Shown here: in pieces, positions 41,911 through 52,675 of the stretch | Numbering within the stretch: the first letter of the stretch is position 1 | How the letters are laid out: every line of letters starts with the position of its first letter | Origin: Diplonema japonicum | Lineage: Eukaryota; Euglenozoa; Diplonemea; Diplonemida; Diplonemidae | DNA: 64,000 bases | Reading direction: 5' to 3' | Assembly: GCA_964019335.1 (NCBI GenBank) | Contig: OZ025659.1 | Location: 186,001-250,000 of the forward strand | Position numbers and translations under genes: made by a program | The notes under the pieces: model-generated | The model's database searches: none | The model's input: only the letters and a program-made list of their open reading frames with translations | What the model was told of the DNA's origin: nothing

Positions 41911-42190
41911 TATACTTTGTTCGCCAGCATTTCTTGTTTCAGCGTCTGCTTGGTTGTCTTCAACTCCTTTTCGGTCTTCGCCTTGTAGTCTTCATATTCA
42001 TTGCGAAGCTTTCCCGTCTCCATCAGCAGGGCTTGGTACTCTTGGTTTTTCTTCTTCAGCATCTCCTGTGACTTTGCGACAATCTCGTCGATTTTCTTAT
42101 CCGCCGCCTTTGGCTCCCCAGCATCTGTTTTTTCCTCTATTTGCTCCAGATGTCAATCATTCTCTTGAAGTCATTGAGAAGGTTCGCCAT
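41792..42190 (-). pseudogene. Small coiled-coil gene, frameshifted, its 3' end replaced by eEF2 sequence
   Basis: A start at 42190 (MANLLNDFKRMID) is followed by a frame break near 42145; a one-base deletion would reconcile the frames, as exon length is one short of a codon multiple. The rest is a charged coiled coil ([20 protein letters not shown]). A GT-AG intron at 41855-41915 contains a T/A run of about 49 bases. The last exon, 41854-41792, reads [14 protein letters not shown] and then continues six codons into the eEF2-derived segment before TAA. The intact product would be about 110 aa, size and shape compatible with a prefoldin-like or other small coiled-coil protein, but no family is certain. 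Confidence 0.55.
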
Positions 42191-42193
42191 GTT

Positions 42194-42225
42194 AGGACTA
42201 CTATTTTTCCCCTACACCCCTTCTT

Positions 42226-42261
<36 letters not shown>

Positions 42262-42793
42262 TTGTTGAAAAACCTGAAGAGAAAAAGAAGAAGAAGAAAA
42301 AAACGATGATGTTCTCCTTCGTTTTCCCTCCCTATTATATTTTTTTTTTTCTTTCTGTGATCAAAGAGAATTGTTAGCAAACGATTCGTCAGAAAAGAAA
42401 AAGAGAAAGACGAAGAGGGGGAAGGCCCCCGTTGATTCTTCATAGGGTACGTAATAAAGGGGTGGGGTTAAACCTTATGATACTTGCCTGGAATTCGTTT
42501 TTTTTACCTTTTCCTTTTTTTAAGATTTTCCCCCTTCCTCTCACTTAAAGGACAGGTATTTGAGTAGAGAAGAAGGAAGAACGTAAAAGGAAAAAAGAGA
42601 AATAAAATACTGCAAACCTCATACTTTTATGCCCCGGGGAAAAAAAGGGGGTACTACCCAGAGGTCACCAGCGCTGGGATGGAGAAAAAAAATACACTAT
42701 GATAGGAACGAAGTGGTTAGCAACGGCCCGCCGAAGAAAGGTGACTCATAGCACCCCGGGGGGGGGGGAAGAGGACACGTTTTGGTTCAAATA
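42194..42793. other. Intergenic region between broken coiled-coil gene and eEF2
   Basis: Long T run at 42227-42260 and mixed low-complexity sequence; a 9-base G run near 42760. No gene was recognised. Confidence 0.65.
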
Positions 42794-42803
42794 GTCCTCC
42801 TGC

Positions 42804-43080
42804 TTACAACTTGTCGTAGTAGTTCTCGAGGCCAGCAACCTCAGGCTTGAGCCCCTTCCTGATACGGGTCTTGGTCACAAGGTCGGAGGCAAGGTTACCC
42901 GCCTCAAGCGGGTTACCGGGGAAGGACTGCCAGTGGTCGAACACGCACTGGGGGAAGGCCTGTTGAGTGGGTTTTTTTTATTTTTTATTTTTTTTTGACA
43001 ACATACCTGTCCACCAGTGTTGGACCTGAGGTCAGCGGTGAACCCGAAGGACTCGGCGACAGGGAGGTAGGCACGGACCT

Positions 43081-43113
<33 letters not shown>

Positions 43114-44204
43114 TTTCTTTTTTTTTTCTTTTCTTTTTTTGTTAAAAAAACACACGTTGTAGATGGGAGTCCCTGGCCTGTTCTCCTCACCAAGCATGAT
43201 ACCCCTCCTCTTGTTGAGGACACCGTAGATCCCTCCCATGGCGTGCTCGACGGTCTGGATGTCGACAAGGAAGACGGGCTCCATGAGACCGGGCTTGGCG
43301 GTGAGGATGCAGGCGTAGTAGTTACGGCGGGCGGTAGGGATGACCTGACCACCACCTCTGTGGATCGCGTCCGCGTGCATCGTCATGTCCTCGATGTTGA
43401 TCCTCACCCCACGCATCGTCTCCTCGCAGAGCACACCCTCCTTTGTCGCCCAGTTCCACGCCGCCACGAACGAGTCCTTCACCTCGTTCATGTTCTGCAC
43501 ACCCTTCGTCACATCCACCACGATGTTCGGGCCCGCACCGTCCGGACCGAAGCACCAGATCTTCCTCGCCTCCGCGACGTCCCAGTCGAACTCGTCCGCG
43601 AGCACACGCGCCCTGATCTTCACGTCAGCCTCAGCGTGCACGTTCTTGTCCTTGTCATCGATGTTCTGGCACAGCTCGTCCCCGAGAGGCGCTCCCCTCG
43701 CGAAGATCCTGTTGTGCTTGTTCGGCGACTTCGACAGGCACTGACGGTCGCTCTCATCTGTCACCGTCTCACGGAACGACACCACAGGCTCAGAGATCTT
43801 CAACTTCGCTCCTGCCATGTAGTCCTCCTGAAGATCCTTCAAACAGATCTCCAAGTGGAGCTCTCCTGCTCCTGCGATGATGTGCTCTCCTGATTCTTCG
43901 ATCGAGCACTGCACGAGGGGGTCGGACCTGAGAGAGAGAGAGAAAAAAAAAAGATTTTATTTTATTTTATTTTATTTTATTTATTTTTTTTTTTCTTCTT
44001 CTTTTTCTTCTTAACATACTTCGACAGACGCTTCAGACCCTCAACCAACTTGGGGAGGTCAGCAGGGGAAGCGCACTCCACAGCGACACGCACAACAGGC
44101 GACACACTGTACTTCATGTCACGGAGCGGGTAGCAGTCCGCGCAGGACTCGTCCGTAAGGGTCGCGGTCTTCACGATGAAGTTGTCCACACCTGTGTGTA
44201 GAAG

Positions 44205-44250
<46 letters not shown>

Positions 44251-45876
44251 CTTTTTCTTTTTTCTTTTTCTTTTTCTTTTTCTTTTTTCTTTTTCTTTTA
44301 TTTTCTTTTTTATACACACCAACAAGACCAACAACGTTACCACAGGGAATGTCCTCAACAGCCTCCTGGTAACGACCCATCATGAGAACGGTACGCTGGA
44401 TGTTCTTGATAGACATGTCCTTCTTCGTCCCGTACTCGTAGTTGGGGCCCATGATCCTGGCCTTCTGTCCCTGCCTCACCTTCCCAGAGAAGACACGACC
44501 GAAGGCAATGAACCTCCCCTTGTCAGAGGCGGGAACCATCTTCGAGACGTACATGACGAGGGGTGCGGCGGGGTCGCAGTTCTTCAATCCCTGGAAGTAC
44601 TTGTCGTTGTTGGGGATGAAGGATCCGTCCTCCTGCTCCGTCAGCCCCATGTAGAGCTGGTCCGCCCTGTAGGCCTGGGCCTGCTTCGGGGAGGGAAGCT
44701 TGGTGACGATCATCTGCAGGAGGGCGTCCGAGGCGGGGAGGAACTTCTGCATGATGCACTTCAGAAGCCTCTTCTGGGTGAGCTCCTTCTCATCTCCCTT
44801 CAGCGTAATGTTCAGAGCCTTCATCATCTTCTCCATCTTGTCCTTCTTCTCGTTCATCACAGCGTCGAACAAGTTCTTGATCGGCTCCATGCAGAACTGG
44901 CAGAAGGCCCTCTGACCCCCCGCAACAGCCTCAGAGGTCCACTTCTTCCTCTTCCCGTCGAAGTAGGAGTCTCCCCACAACCTCTTCACCATCTTGTCCT
45001 CGTCGATCCCGAACTTCACCGCGTACATCTTCGCGAACTTGTTCAGGGTGAAGGCCCACGAGTGGAGACCAGACCCGAACCCGACCGTCCCGGCCTCCGG
45101 GTACACCTGCACGTCCCCGAGGTGCTCGTCGTTGTAGGTCGCGATCACCACGTTCACCGTCTGGATCGTCCTGAAGAAGGACTGGTACGCCTCCTCGGGG
45201 TCCAGCTGAAGCTCCAAGAGCGCACGGTCCACCTTGTTCACCATCACCACCGGCTTGATCCTCTCAGAGAGCGCCTGCCTCAGCACAGTCTCCGTCTGCA
45301 CGCACACTCCCTCCACGCAGTCCACCACCACGAGTGCCCCGTCCGTCACTCGCAGAGCCGCCGTCACCTCAGACGAGAAGTCAACGTGCCCCGGGGAGTC
45401 GATCAGGTTGATCAAGAAGTCCCTCTTGTCGTTCCCGGTCAGCTTCATGAGCTGCTCGTCCGACACCAGCCTCTTCTCCACGTTGTAGTACAGAGAGATC
45501 GACGTCGACTTGATCGTGATGCAACGCTCCTGTTGTTTTTGTTTTGTTTTGTTTTGTTTTGTTTTGTTTTGGTGTTGGTTTTTTTTTTTTTTTTTTTTCC
45601 TTCCTTCTTTTCTATTCTATTTTCTTCTTTTCATACCTGCTCGTCCGCACGGGTGTCCGTCAGACGCGCGTCACCGGCCTTCGCCATGGCAATGATACCG
45701 GCAGCCGCAACAAGGGAGTCGGTCAGGGTCGACTTCCCGTGGTCCACGTGCGCAATCACAGACCTTTTTTTTTTTTTTTTTCCCATCCCCTTTTTTTTCT
45801 ATGTGTCATACATGTTACGGATCTGCGTCGGGTGGTCCATGATGGCACGCACCTCGCCTACTGTGAAGTTCACCAT
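42804..45876 (-). CDS. EEF2: Translation elongation factor 2 (eEF2), about 857 aa, seven exons
   Basis: Exons: 45876-45812, 45763-45637, 45529-44320, 44191-44020, 43927-43156, 43078-43007 and 42959-42804. All introns are GT-AG and all junctions keep the reading frame. The first exon encodes [20 protein letters not shown]. Exon 2 carries the P-loop ([15 protein letters not shown]), and exon 3 the [12 protein letters not shown] switch and [10 protein letters not shown] guanine-binding motif. Domains II-V follow, with [19 protein letters not shown] and the end YYDKL. eEF2 drives GTP-dependent ribosomal translocation. The loop with the diphthamide His was not checked residue by residue. The introns hold different microsatellites: CAAAA, AAC, AAAAT and AAT. 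Codons strongly prefer C or G at the third position, as expected for a highly expressed gene. Element B sits 50 bp upstream of the start codon. Confidence 0.95.
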
Positions 45877-45926
45877 TTTTTCTTTTTTGTTTTTGTTTTA
45901 AGGTCCCCTTGTTTGAAATAATATAA

Positions 45927-47659
45927 CCCATAAACGCCCGCGCGGACGTTTTTGTCCTTATTTCAAAATTTGCTTTTTCGCTAAGTACTTTTTTTTGAAC
46001 ACGGCCCCTGGACTTCAAAATATGGCATTGTTGCGCGGTTTTGTCTTGAAACTACATTTTGCGTTAAAACCGGCAGGCTTAAAATGAAATCAGATGGTCA
46101 AAATAGCAGCGAAAACGTGAGTCTCCCCCGACTGGTCAGATAAAGAAGAAAAAGACGATGAGGCGGTCAAAGAGGGGCCGGAAACGATGCTTGGGTGGGA
46201 GAAATACTCCCAAAGGCCTGAAACATATCATTTCCGTGAAAAGGTGGGCTTTGGGCACCTCTAGGTGAAGCGGCCAATGAGGAGGGTGTTTTTAATCTTT
46301 TTTTTACACACGCGGTACTTGAGCTCATAGTTTCTTCCACGAACGGTCGTTTCGGTTCAAAAAAACAGCGGAATCTGAATCTTTCCATCCCAGAGTACAA
46401 AATTTGGCTTGGGTTGGTCCTGTTAATGGGTTTACGCCCGGCACCGAATATGAAGAGCTACTGGACAACAGATTCTATTTTAGCCATCCCGGCTTTTGAA
46501 AATGAGCAAACCGATTCATTGACATACAGCGCTACCTCACCTTTGACAACCTGGAAAACATCAGTAAGGCCTGAAACTGCGCCTCATGCGCAGGTTTCTT
46601 GACATCATTGTCAACCGGTGTAGGACTGTGCGGACCCCTGGCAAGTGGTTGTCTGTTGAAGACAGTGTTATCCCGACAACAATAAAAGTCATGACACCAC
46701 GAAAAAACAACTCGGTGGGCATCAAGGTAATCGCTACATGCGACTCATCAAACGGTTACCTGGCGAATTTCAACATTTTCAGCAAGAAGTCCACAACACA
46801 GGACCTAGACATGCGTACTGTCGACTCCTATGGGTTTGCTGTCGACCCCTGACCGGCAAGACTAGCTCCAGGGGACTGGAGTTCGGCATATGAAAACCCG
46901 GAAGTAGTTGTTATTTATTGGGTTCTGGAAAGCTGTGTTGCCAACTCCTCCATAATCTGGAAGAAGAGCAGGGAATGTGGAAAAAATTATGGCTTCCCGA
47001 GCTTCAAAGAAGAACTTGTTGGCAAGCTTCTCACCCATGCCCCAAAAACCGATAGCACACACCCCTGACAACACCGTCACCGACCCCCAAGCGCAAACAC
47101 GCTAGCAATGAGGATTCCCTCACTCAGAAATACCCAAAACGTCTCGATTTGACCCTAAATCACACCTCCGAGACCATGTTGAACGGAACGAAGGTGAGGA
47201 GGGTGCTCTGTGCTGTTCCTGGGTGCGGGAAGAAGGTGCAAACGTGGTGCCCTGTTGCAAAACCCCCTTATGCAAAACGTGTTTTTTACCCTTGCATGCT
47301 ACCCCAGCTGGAAAAAAAAAACTCACAAGTTGCTTTTTTCATCTCGCAGCCCAAAAAGTCTCCAGACTGACCTCAATCCTAGAGTTCAGGGCACCAAATA
47401 GGGCTGAATGCTGCCCTATTTAGCCCAGCCATAACTCCCCACGACCCCCCAAAATCGGACATAAAATGTACCCCCTCAACCCCCCTCTTACACACATGTT
47501 AAGTGTTCTCATCTGAATCTGGCACCTGGAATTGAAAATTTTAGTACCGTTTACCCTTTCCTTGCACCTTCCTATGGTTGCATGTTGCCCTTTTTTTGAG
47601 GATTTAAAGCAACAACGAAAATGGGGGGGTACCGTAGATAGGCTCCGGGTGTTTAGGGG
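45927..47659 (+). mobile_element. piggyBac-like element B, decayed, 1.73 kb
   Basis: The left end is CCCATAAACGCCCG and the right end, read inward, CCCCTAAACACCCG: the same ends as element A with one change each. ATAA flanks both sides directly (45923-45926, 47660-47663). It aligns with element A throughout but has a large internal deletion: after the VDP codon near 46850 it jumps to the region encoding the C-terminal helix. It lies immediately upstream of eEF2 and about 170 bp from the PPR-like gene. Confidence 0.82.
46084..47360 (+). pseudogene. piggyBac-like transposase pseudogene (element B)
   Basis: Remnants in several frames match element A: an N-terminal acidic part (46084-46250), the TTDSILAIPAFE region (46414-46602), a core part (MRRFLDIIVNRCRTVRTPGK; 46586-46850) and the C-terminal Cys-rich domain (CAVPGCGKK, CKTCFLP-like; 47149-47370). 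Multiple frameshifts and stops are present. The second and third catalytic Asp motifs have been deleted. It cannot encode a functional transposase. Confidence 0.82.
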
Positions 47660-47753
47660 ATAAGTGTTAAAACAAAACAAAACAAAAAAAAAACACACAA
47701 AACACAAAATAAGAAGGGAAAAGTATAAAATAGCTAGTTCAAGATAAAAACAA

Positions 47754-47792
<39 letters not shown>

Positions 47793-47831
47793 TTTTGACT
47801 GTAACTACGAAAAGCGAATTCGACAAACGAC

Positions 47832-49526
47832 CTAACTAGTACATTCACCCAATGTGCTGCTACACGGGGGGAGGAGACCCATACAAGCGTAGCCAGAGGA
47901 GGGAGGTGGCAGGGAGTAGTTGAGAAGAAGCGGGGGAGGCTCTGTGACCGCGTCCAAGATATCATAGAGAAGCTTTCGAGGAATATCACCTGCCGTGCAA
48001 GCATGCAAGGGCAGAACATGCGTGCAGACAAAACCAGGCTCTCCTGCAGCAACTGCAACCGAAGCGAGTTGACTCCAACCTGTAAGACCATCTTCGGCAG
48101 CAAGTGACATGGCCGACACAGCAGTGTCCAGGTCACCATGCAACGTACACACCTTGATCCACGCCTCAAGGTGTTCATGGCCTGGTGTTACTTTTAACCG
48201 CCGCATTTCACTCCATACAGCATAGCCCGAAAGGGGAACGCCTTTCTCCAACAGGTACACAAATATTTTGTTGTGGAGAACTTTTTTTCCGGTCTCGATT
48301 TTCAGGGATTCACGGTAAGCCCTCACAGCGGCTGGGAAACCATGCGCCTCACCACTGCTTCTAATGATGTAGTACCAAGCAAGGTGGTCGATTTGAATCT
48401 TTTCCCGAACCATGACATTTTTCACGTCCTCCACAAGCCAGTGGAGGGACAACCTCCCTCCGTAGTTAAGAATCGGCGTGAAAGCATAGCAAGAGAAAGG
48501 GAGAACGCCTTGTTTGTTGAGGTGGAGGAGAAGCTGCAAAGCCTTTTGCGGTCGATGATTTCGGGCGAGGATCGCTATAGCTGTGACATGTGTTTTCTCG
48601 GCTGGGCTGTGCTTCTCACACATTCGGTCATATATTTTCTGGGTTTCAGAAAGGGTGGTCGCGCGTCGGACGCCATCACACCTTCCCAGCAATGCGGACA
48701 ATGCTCCGTCTTGAAGACGTCTTCCTTCGTTTTCAGCGTTTTGCAGAATTTGCATTGGGGTAGAGGTTTGAAGATTCATGTCGTGATCGGTGGGTCTTTC
48801 AGTTGTAAATTCCCACGATTTAAACAACGGTTCGGTCTCTTTTAGTTTCCGCCTCTGCGTTTGGACCCGTTGTTTTCGCAACTTTCGACGGTACGATCCC
48901 TTGTTGATCCACGTCTTCAACTCTGCACACGCTGCTAGTACTTTGTCTGTATAGACGCGCTCCACGAAAAACCAGGTTTTCGTGTTAGGTTTAGAGTGCA
49001 TCCACATCGGAAGGCGGGAGTAAATGGGGGTTTTTTTGATGTCGTTTTTGGTGGTTTTGTGTTTCCATATTGGTGAGGGGGTGTATCTACAAGAGAGGCC
49101 TTTGTTTGTTCGTTTTTTTCCGGCCAGCGTATTGAACACACTGTCTAAGATTCTCCCTGTCGACGTGCCTGCGATGTAATGAGGTTTGTAGGAAAGCTCT
49201 GTTGTGTCGTGGTGAACCGGCACCTCTGAAGGTTGTCTTGAATCTGAATGTGTTTCGAGGTCAGAAACTCCGGCAAAGACCTCGTTTCCCAACGTTGTCA
49301 TTTCCTCTCCCTGAGCCCTCAATCTGGTCACTATACTGTCTGTTGCCTCCCATCTCTTCCATTTTTCGCCTTCTGTGTCTATGTTGTTCACAAGTTCGAT
49401 CAAATTCTCCACCACCTTCTTCTTCTCCCTGTTTTTAAGCGGGTCAATCTCGACATCAATCGCCTTTCCTGGGAGGAAATCCAACGTAACTACCGGCCTC
49501 AACCGGACAGGATGTCTTCTGAACAT
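47832..49526 (-). CDS. PPR-like helical-repeat protein, 564 aa
   Basis: The N-terminus is basic and Arg-rich (MFRRHPVRLRPVV), as in an organelle-targeting peptide, and residues 90-215 are basic without recognisable domain. From about residue 270 to 500 there are helical hairpins of about 35 residues with pentatricopeptide-repeat character: TLSETQKIYDRMCEKHSPAE, HVTAIAILARNHRPQKALQL, WYYIIRSSGEAHGFPAAVRA, VLHNKIFVYLLEKGVPLSGY, EHLEAWIKVCTLHGDLDTAV. PPR proteins bind organellar RNA and act in its processing or translation. No nuclease (PRORP-type) domain follows. The C-terminus is Pro-rich. If correct, it argues for an organelle that still handles RNA. No introns are seen. Confidence 0.62.
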   Translation of the reverse strand: MFRRHPVRLRPVVTLDFLPGKAIDVEIDPLKNREKKKVVENLIELVNNIDTEGEKWKRWEATDSIVTRLRAQGEEMTTLGNEVFAGVSDLETHSDSRQPSEVPVHHDTTELSYKPHYIAGTSTGRILDSVFNTLAGKKRTNKGLSCRYTPSPIWKHKTTKNDIKKTPIYSRLPMWMHSKPNTKTWFFVERVYTDKVLAACAELKTWINKGSYRRKLRKQRVQTQRRKLKETEPLFKSWEFTTERPTDHDMNLQTSTPMQILQNAENEGRRLQDGALSALLGRCDGVRRATTLSETQKIYDRMCEKHSPAEKTHVTAIAILARNHRPQKALQLLLHLNKQGVLPFSCYAFTPILNYGGRLSLHWLVEDVKNVMVREKIQIDHLAWYYIIRSSGEAHGFPAAVRAYRESLKIETGKKVLHNKIFVYLLEKGVPLSGYAVWSEMRRLKVTPGHEHLEAWIKVCTLHGDLDTAVSAMSLAAEDGLTGWSQLASVAVAAGEPGFVCTHVLPLHACTAGDIPRKLLYDILDAVTEPPPLLLNYSLPPPSSGYACMGLLPPCSSTLGECTS

Positions 49527-49787
49527 TTATTCCCTCCCTCCCGCTTCCCCTCTGCGAGGTGGTGTAAAAAGAAAGAAAAATTTAAAAAAAAAAAAGAGAA
49601 AAACAAGAAAAGGGGGGTGTTTACAATGTAGAGAGAAAGGGTGGGGACAAGAAAGCAGTCTAATATATTGGCATGTTGTTTGGAAGAAGAAAAGAGGAAA
49701 ACTTTACAAAAAAAAAAAAAAAACTAAAAAGAAAAAAAGGGGGGGGGGTTTAAATCTATCTAAAAATGGGGGAGAACAAAAAAAAAT

Positions 49788-52481
49788 CTAGATTCTGAGC
49801 TTCCAAGATTTCTTGGTGGGCCTTGGTTCGGTTTCGTGAAAGTGGGGGAGCTGGGGCTGCGGTTCGTCGCAATAGTGCCTTGCCCTGCGATGGGTTCTAG
49901 AGTTTACAGGGATGAAAGGGGATGGGTCGGGAGCGCAGTGCATCTCCATGTCCACGTCAAGGAGGGGGGGAGCAAGCACAGGCGCACTGCGAAGAGTCGC
50001 ATCGATGGGGAGAACGGGGCTTGGCGACGGCTCCACAAGAGCTTCCCTCTGTTTCTCTTGAAGCTTCCTCTTCAGCTTGGCGTTCATCGCCATGAGCTTT
50101 TCCACCTTCTCCCTCATTGTCTCTGACTCGCAGTTCCTGGCGGCCTTCTCCCTCAGTTTTGCCAGCTCCGCTCTCTGCTCCATCGCCTCCGTTTTTATCT
50201 TCCTCCTCTTCTCCTCCTCCTCCACTTTTCCAACCCTAAGCTCGTCCATTTCCTCACACCTCTCCTTCTCAGCCTGCCTCAACCCCATCAACTCTTCGTT
50301 CAGGTGCTCTACATCGTCTTCCAGTCTTTCCTTGTCCTGATTTATTTATTTTTTTAGAAGAAAAGAAGAAGAAAAAAAAAGTGAATTTACCTTCTTCAAG
50401 CTCTTCAGTTCCTTAGACAGTTTTACAGTTTTCTCGGCTTCCTTCTTGTATCTTGACACGTCTTTGCTTGCCTTCTGAAGCTGTTTTGACACCGATTTCA
50501 GCTCGTCCGCTTTGTCCTGTAAAAAGATTTTTGTTGTAAAAAGAAAAAAAAAAAGAAAAAAAAAAACCTGAAAGGCGTCTTTGTGCTCTTCGCAATGCGC
50601 GCTGAGTTCCATGAGCTTTGCTTTGAGCTCCTCGATCTCGATCCCCTTGCTGGTGGCTTCAAGCTCGACGCAGTCGTATTCGTCTTCTTTCTGCGCCATG
50701 AGGGCCCGCATCTCTTCAAGCTGCAGGCTTCCCTCCTTAAGCGTCTCGGCATAGGTTTGCATCTCACGAAGCTCTTGGTCCCTGTTCTCCAACTGGCGTT
50801 GGATGGCTGCCTTTTCCGAGTCCTTTTCAGCAACGAGCAGGCCGAGCGACGCGGCTCTCTGTTCCGCTAGCTCGTGGATCTCCACGTGGCGTGACCGGGA
50901 CAAGCGTGCCAGTCTGAGAGCTTCCTCCTGTTCACTGTTGTGCTCGGAAGCTTTCATCTGGGCGGTCAGCTCCTCTATCTGTTCCGCGTGTTCTTCCCTC
51001 AGTTCGTCCATCGCCACTTTAACGCTGATCATCTCCTCCCTCAGAGCCTTCTTCTCTTCCCGCACGATGTTCAGCTCGCTCTCTAGCATCATGATCTCGT
51101 CGTTGGCACGTGTGGTCTCCTTCTTCAGCTGCCTCGCCATCGTGTCGATGTACTCCTTGTGCTCTTCTTCGAGCTTCTTCCCCACCTCTTCGATTGTTTG
51201 CAGGTTTTCTTGCAGTACTTCCTGCTGTCTCTGATGACGGTCCGACGACAGTCGTTTCTCCTCCAAGCGCATTCGCAACTCTGCTGCCTCCTCGCCTGCT
51301 AGGAAGAAGTTCCTCGCTTCCTCTTCTGCTTCGTCACACCTCCTCTTCAGGTTTCCCATGTCGTGGGTTCTTTGTTCCATGAGGAGCTCCTTTTCCTCAC
51401 GTTCTCTTTGCATGTCTGCGATCATGGCGTCGCGTCTTGATGTTGACATCCTCGCGTGGGCCAAGCTCTCGCTGATGAGTGCGAGCTGTTCCTTTTGCTC
51501 TTCGAAGAGAGCAGCGGATTTGACGGCCACGGCAGCGTGCTCCGCCACCATGGACAGCTCGATGATGCGTTTTTCACGTTGTTCTAGTTCGGTTTCAAGC
51601 GCGACGGCTTTGTGTTGTTCCTCAACCTTGTCCTCGAGGGATTTTGTTAGTTGCTCTTCAAGAGCCAGGCAGCGTTGGATCTGCTGCTCGATGACCGCGT
51701 CGCGCTTTGTAGCGGCTTCCCTTGACTCTGCTTGAAGGGCTTCCAGTTCGTCTAATTTGGCACTTTTTTCCTTTAAACGATCAGACTCCTTTTTGGCACG
51801 GTCAGCTAAGTCATGGCACAGCCTCTCCGCATCGTGGAGGGATTGCATGGGACCTACGCTGAGCCTGGCGGAGGCAATACGCTCGTTGATAAGGTCGACC
51901 GCATGCTTCATTTGTGCTGTGGCAGCCTCGTTTTGAATGCAGAGGCCTGTGAGCTGCGAGGTCAGAACTCCATTTTGCGCCTCAAGATCTGCGATTTTTG
52001 CGTTTTTAACGCTGTTCGCGTCCCATGCTTTCTTTGCCTCGGCCTTGTTCCATTCCAGTTCTTCTCTCAGAGAGGCGATCTCAGCTTGGATGTTTTGGTT
52101 GTGGGGTTGAGCTTGACCCTGGCCCAGAACGTTTGTGAACATCTGGCTTTCTTCTTCAAGTTGGACAGCCTTGTTTTTATGACGGAAGCAGGACAGCCTT
52201 GCCTTGGTGAGCTGTTGTTCCAGGTTGTGTTCTCTTTGGTTGTGCCTGCCGCAACTCATTCTCGCTTCTTGCAGCTGCTTCAGGACCTTCACAGCATGTT
52301 CTTCGCCGGTTGCCTCTGCTGTTTTGATTTGATCTTGTGTCAGCTTGGTTTTCTCATTCTCTACTTCCATGACAAGCGTTTCATACTCATCCCTCAGGTC
52401 GTGTGCGACTTTCTGCGCGCGCAGTGTGGCGTCACGCTCCGCTCTCAGCTGCTTCAGCTCCTCATTCATGTTAATTTTCAC
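49788..52481 (-). CDS. Long coiled-coil protein, 862 aa, three exons
   Basis: Exons: 52481-50568, 50516-50391 and 50336-49788; introns of 51 and 54 bp. The first is in frame without a stop, so reading through it inserts a Phe run. Almost the whole protein is coiled coil, with heptads rich in Glu, Lys, Leu and Ala (EEHKEYIDTMARQLKKETTR). A motif of the form ARLSxxRH recurs about every 40-90 residues: EARMSCGRHNQ, ARLSCFRHKN, ARMSTSRRD, KRLSSDRHQR, ARLSRSRHVE. It may be a phosphorylation or docking repeat. The C-terminal 100 residues are Pro-rich and basic. The start could be 52481 or the Met four codons on. It resembles golgins, centrosomal or filament scaffolds only in general character. Confidence 0.8.
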
Positions 52482-52675
52482 CCCCTTCCTTTTTTTTTGT
52501 TGGGTTTTTTTTTCTGGGTTTGGGAAAAAAGAATTAAATAAAAAGAAAACCGTTTGATCGTCTCTTTTTTTTCCCCTTTACTATGTCATGACGAGAGGGG
52601 ATGGGTTGGGGGAGGGGGGGCGTAAGATATGAAAGAACAAAAAAAAAAAAAAAAAAAGAAAAAAACCAAGAGAAT

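Noticed and set aside
41814-42062. A Lys-rich protein reading through the long T run
   Set aside because: The Lys run is intronic; GTATAC at 41915 and AACCAG before 41854 give a consistent splice.
44204-45901. Long plus-strand frame of 565 codons
   Set aside because: It is antisense to eEF2 and arises from that gene's C/G-ending codons; it translates intron microsatellites into Leu and Phe runs and has no domain.
12594-50567. Excess of introns whose length is a multiple of three
   Set aside because: About 9 of 23-24 introns are multiples of three, close to the one-third expected by chance.
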